In this document: positions 61,869 through 64,000 of the stretch, piece after piece | How positions within the stretch are numbered: position 1 is the first letter of the stretch | Layout of the letters: each line of letters starts with the position of its first letter | Source of the DNA: a bacterium | GTDB taxonomy: Bacteria > Verrucomicrobiota > Lentisphaeria > Victivallales > GWF2-38-69 | Length of the DNA: 64,000 bases | Assembly: GCA_021781705.1 (NCBI GenBank) | Contig: JAJXWI010000002.1 | Span: 1-64,000, forward strand | Direction of reading: 5' to 3' | Notes under the pieces: generated by a model | The model's database searches: none | Seen by the model: only the letters and a program-made list of their open reading frames with translations | Told to the model about the DNA's origin: nothing | Made by a program: the position numbers and the translations under genes

Positions 61869-62975
61869 GTGTTATATTTTTTAAGTAATTTTAGCGATTT
61901 CTTTGGCCCCTTTCGTTTGTTCAAATATGTAACGTTCAGAGCAGGCCTGGCCACCGCCGTGGCTTTCTTACTTGTCGTTCTTCTATCACCTATGACAATC
62001 CGTCTGCTCAAAAGACTCAACACCACCGCCCCCTCAAGACACAAAGGGCTCATACCAGACCAATACATTGATTCAGACAAGGAAAAAACCCCCAGCATGG
62101 GTGGTATTCTAATAATCTTCGGAATAGTTGTCGCAACTCTTCTTTTTGCCAATCCCACAAATCCGCTCATGTATATATTCCTGATAACTACCATTGCCTT
62201 AGCTGCTATAGGCTTCGCAGATGACTATGCAAAAGCAGTTTACCGTAAACGCGATGGAATACCCGGAAAACTCAAACTTCTTCTTGAGTTCCTAATCGCA
62301 GCCGGCGCAGTATTATATCTCTTTACTGTCACAGACAAGTCAATTTACATGCAGTCATTCTTAGTCCCTTTTTTAAAAGAGCCATTACTTGCCGGATTCT
62401 ACGGGGCGTTATTAACCTTCCCTTTAGGAATACTTGTAGTAGTAGGATCTTCCAATGCAGTGAATCTTACTGACGGAAAAGATGGGCTTGCAATAGGATG
62501 CATTATATTTTGCGCAATAGCATTTGCAGTATTCGCGTATGCAACAGGTAACAAAGTATTCTCCGATTATTTACTCATAAATTATCTCCCGGGCGCAGGA
62601 GAAGTTGGCATATTTGCGTCAGCAATAGTTGGGGCTTCTTTAGGATTCCTATGGTATAATTGTCACCCCGCATCAATATTTATGGGAGACACCGGAAGCC
62701 TAGCTTTAGGCGGTTCAATAGGGCTGATAGCTGTGCTGCTAAAAAAAGAACTTGTTTTGGTTCTTGTTGGAGGAGTATTTGTTATAGAAGCTCTTTCTGT
62801 AATAATACAGGTGTTTTACTTTAAATTATCAGGAGGGAAAAGAGTATTTCTTTGCACGCCAATACACCACCACTTCGAAAGAAAGGGCTGGAAAGAAACT
62901 CAAATCGTAATAAGATTCTGGATCCTCGGCGTTATCTTCGCCCTTATGGGACTTGCCACACTCAAATTACACTAA
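61869..62975 (+). CDS. mraY: Phospho-N-acetylmuramoyl-pentapeptide transferase
   Basis: This 368-residue membrane enzyme transfers phospho-MurNAc-pentapeptide to undecaprenyl phosphate, making lipid I for peptidoglycan. About ten helices are visible. Diagnostic motifs are KEKTPSMGGILIIFGIV, GFADDYAKAVYRKRDGIPGK, SNAVNLTDGKDGLAIG, FMGDTGSLALGGSIG and IHHHFERKGWKETQIVIRFW. The start is GTG at 61869. It normally sits in the dcw cluster between murF and murD; here it is alone after hpt. It shows that the organism makes peptidoglycan. Confidence 0.97.
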   Translation: MLYFLSNFSDFFGPFRLFKYVTFRAGLATAVAFLLVVLLSPMTIRLLKRLNTTAPSRHKGLIPDQYIDSDKEKTPSMGGILIIFGIVVATLLFANPTNPLMYIFLITTIALAAIGFADDYAKAVYRKRDGIPGKLKLLLEFLIAAGAVLYLFTVTDKSIYMQSFLVPFLKEPLLAGFYGALLTFPLGILVVVGSSNAVNLTDGKDGLAIGCIIFCAIAFAVFAYATGNKVFSDYLLINYLPGAGEVGIFASAIVGASLGFLWYNCHPASIFMGDTGSLALGGSIGLIAVLLKKELVLVLVGGVFVIEALSVIIQVFYFKLSGGKRVFLCTPIHHHFERKGWKETQIVIRFWILGVIFALMGLATLKLH

Positions 62976-63031
62976 TGGGTACTTTCTAAAGTCCTCTTTT
63001 GGGGAATTTACTGAAAAGATACCTGTCTTTG

Positions 63032-64000
63032 CTACAGTACCAGACACTGCAAGCCGCCACTTTGTCGGCTAATAGCTTTTGCTCCTTTACTCCTAAGTAA
63101 CGTTGCTAATTCTTCAAATTGCTCGCCTTTGCTTTCTAACGCCATATCAAGAGCGGTTTTTTTTAGTTTTTCATTGGTTTGATTGACATTTTTAATCTTA
63201 TTAAGCTCAAACATCACTTTTACTGAATTGACAGCGCCAAGTGAAACTGCTTGTAGAAACCTGGTATTATCAAAACCACAGAAATCAAATCCAGCATCCA
63301 TATCTTGTGTAACCTTAAAGGGAGTATTCACATCGATACTTAAGTCAGAAGTTAATATACTTCTTACTACATCCGCATCATCTAGTTCCAAGGCTAAACG
63401 TAGTTTTATCTGGTCTAAATACTTCTTCTCTTCATCGCTAGCAGTCTTTTCGTGCAACAAACTTTGCAAGTATTTTTTCATCAACTCTTTATCAGTTCTT
63501 AACACGGCAGACACAAATAGTTTTTCCCAAAAAAAATTGAATTTCTGGTACCTTGATTCTTCATCTTTTGATAAATACTCTGAGACACTGCCTCCAGCAC
63601 TGCCAATAACATCAAAACCTAGTACAATACGCCCGGTAGATACCCATTCTTTGTTTTTTAACCACAAATCACTGCCGTATTTACCCTTCCATAAACCTTT
63701 TACAAACCTTCGGTAATAGCTGCTATAAATACGCTGTGCCAAGTCTAAAGCATTATTGCAATTAACTACACCACCATCACTGCTTACATCTAATAATGGA
63801 TAAGAATTCCCAGTTTTTACTACCCCCATAATGTGCCCAGGTATAATTACGTATACCAACTCTCCATCATGAGCTATTTTCTCTAACGCATGAGCAAGCT
63901 CATGTTCTGAGTTGAATATAGCAAAAGTGCTATATTTCTTTTCCAATTTTATTGTAGATACATTTAAATGTCGTAGCACATCACCAGGCAGCATACTTTG
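63032..64000 (-). CDS. Ankyrin-repeat protein, N-terminus outside the window, possible papain-like protease part
   Basis: The C-terminal part of a protein that stays open to the window edge (the first visible Met is at 63994). The last 130 residues carry ankyrin-like repeats: DADVVRSILTSDLSIDVNTP, FLQAVSLGAVNSVKVMFELN and KKTALDMALESKGEQFEELA with LLRSKGA. The N-terminal visible part has PGHIMGVVKTGNSYPLLDVS: His54 and Asp69 (numbered from the Met at 63994) are spaced as in YopT/C58-like or other papain-fold cysteine proteases (GHxxxV then D). The required Cys would lie upstream, outside the window. Ankyrin repeats plus a protease-like fold suggest a host-interaction protein, but both calls are by eye. 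Confidence 0.6.
   Translation of the reverse strand, partial: QSMLPGDVLRHLNVSTIKLEKKYSTFAIFNSEHELAHALEKIAHDGELVYVIIPGHIMGVVKTGNSYPLLDVSSDGGVVNCNNALDLAQRIYSSYYRRFVKGLWKGKYGSDLWLKNKEWVSTGRIVLGFDVIGSAGGSVSEYLSKDEESRYQKFNFFWEKLFVSAVLRTDKELMKKYLQSLLHEKTASDEEKKYLDQIKLRLALELDDADVVRSILTSDLSIDVNTPFKVTQDMDAGFDFCGFDNTRFLQAVSLGAVNSVKVMFELNKIKNVNQTNEKLKKTALDMALESKGEQFEELATLLRSKGAKAISRQSGGLQCLVL

Noticed and set aside
63884-63902. HELAH (HExxH-like zinc protease motif) in the ankyrin protein
   Set aside because: The motif is short and there is no third zinc ligand in a typical context. The His/Asp pattern that follows fits a papain-like fold better.

Overview
This is an AT-rich bacterial chromosome segment. 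It most likely comes from a Gram-negative member of the PVC superphylum (Verrucomicrobiota/Lentisphaerota-like). Three things point there. The 38.9-47.9 kb locus has the same gene set and order, read in reverse, as the Akkermansia Amuc_1098-1101 type IV pilus-like locus. A pyruvoyl arginine decarboxylase resembles chlamydial AaxB. Lipoprotein and outer-membrane machinery (lnt, secretins) is present. The assignment rests on remembered family features, not on a search. Several secreted or eukaryote-like proteins (a Ulp1/C48-like protease, ankyrin repeats, TPRs, surface repeats) suggest a host-associated or particle-associated life, but that is inference.

Layout. 1-1 kb: end of a purine permease. 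1-15.6 kb: a surface-glycan region. On the minus strand it carries an RffA/WecE sugar aminotransferase, a methyltransferase, a B12-type radical SAM protein, an ArnE-like carrier, a NeuD-type acyltransferase, a SPASM radical SAM protein, asparagine synthetase, a GT2 and WbqC. A plus-strand polytopic membrane protein closes it. A secreted protease-like gene with a duplicated discoidin domain sits in the middle. 15.7 kb: tRNA-Lys(CUU). 16-19.4 kb: a split MacB/MacA-type efflux operon. 19.9-23.5 kb: a surface-repeat protein, fhs and a TPR protein. 23.8-29.6 kb: tlyA, lnt, lepB, lepA. 30-32 kb: an orphan secreted protein and a decayed IS630 fragment. 31.7-38.9 kb: recX, then rph, rdgC, guaB and an Mg2+ P-type ATPase. 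39-47.9 kb: the pilus-like envelope complex with two tandem secretins. 48.4-60.4 kb: one long minus-strand translation block. In transcription order it is rpsP, khpA, trmD, rplS, rnhB, thrS, infC, three RRM proteins, the arginine decarboxylase, then rpmI, rplT, pheS, a Dph6-like ATPase and pheT. 60.7-63 kb: a transport-auxiliary lipoprotein, hpt and mraY. The right edge holds the end of an ankyrin-repeat protein.

The most unusual points are these. (1) A Ulp1/C48-like protease has its Gln-Cys block upstream of its His-Asp block, separated by the second copy of an almost identical 475-bp discoidin segment. (2) infC has no canonical start codon and appears to start at AUA behind a perfect AGGAGG. 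(3) The infC-rpmI-rplT operon is split by three tandem RRM genes, two of which share a leader hairpin, and by a signal-peptide-bearing pyruvoyl arginine decarboxylase. (4) Two paralogous secretins lie side by side in the pilus-like locus. (5) At least two families of short dispersed intergenic repeats are present.

Start codons were reassigned by hand where a Shine-Dalgarno-like sequence and family length favoured a different site. Functions come from motifs read by eye.
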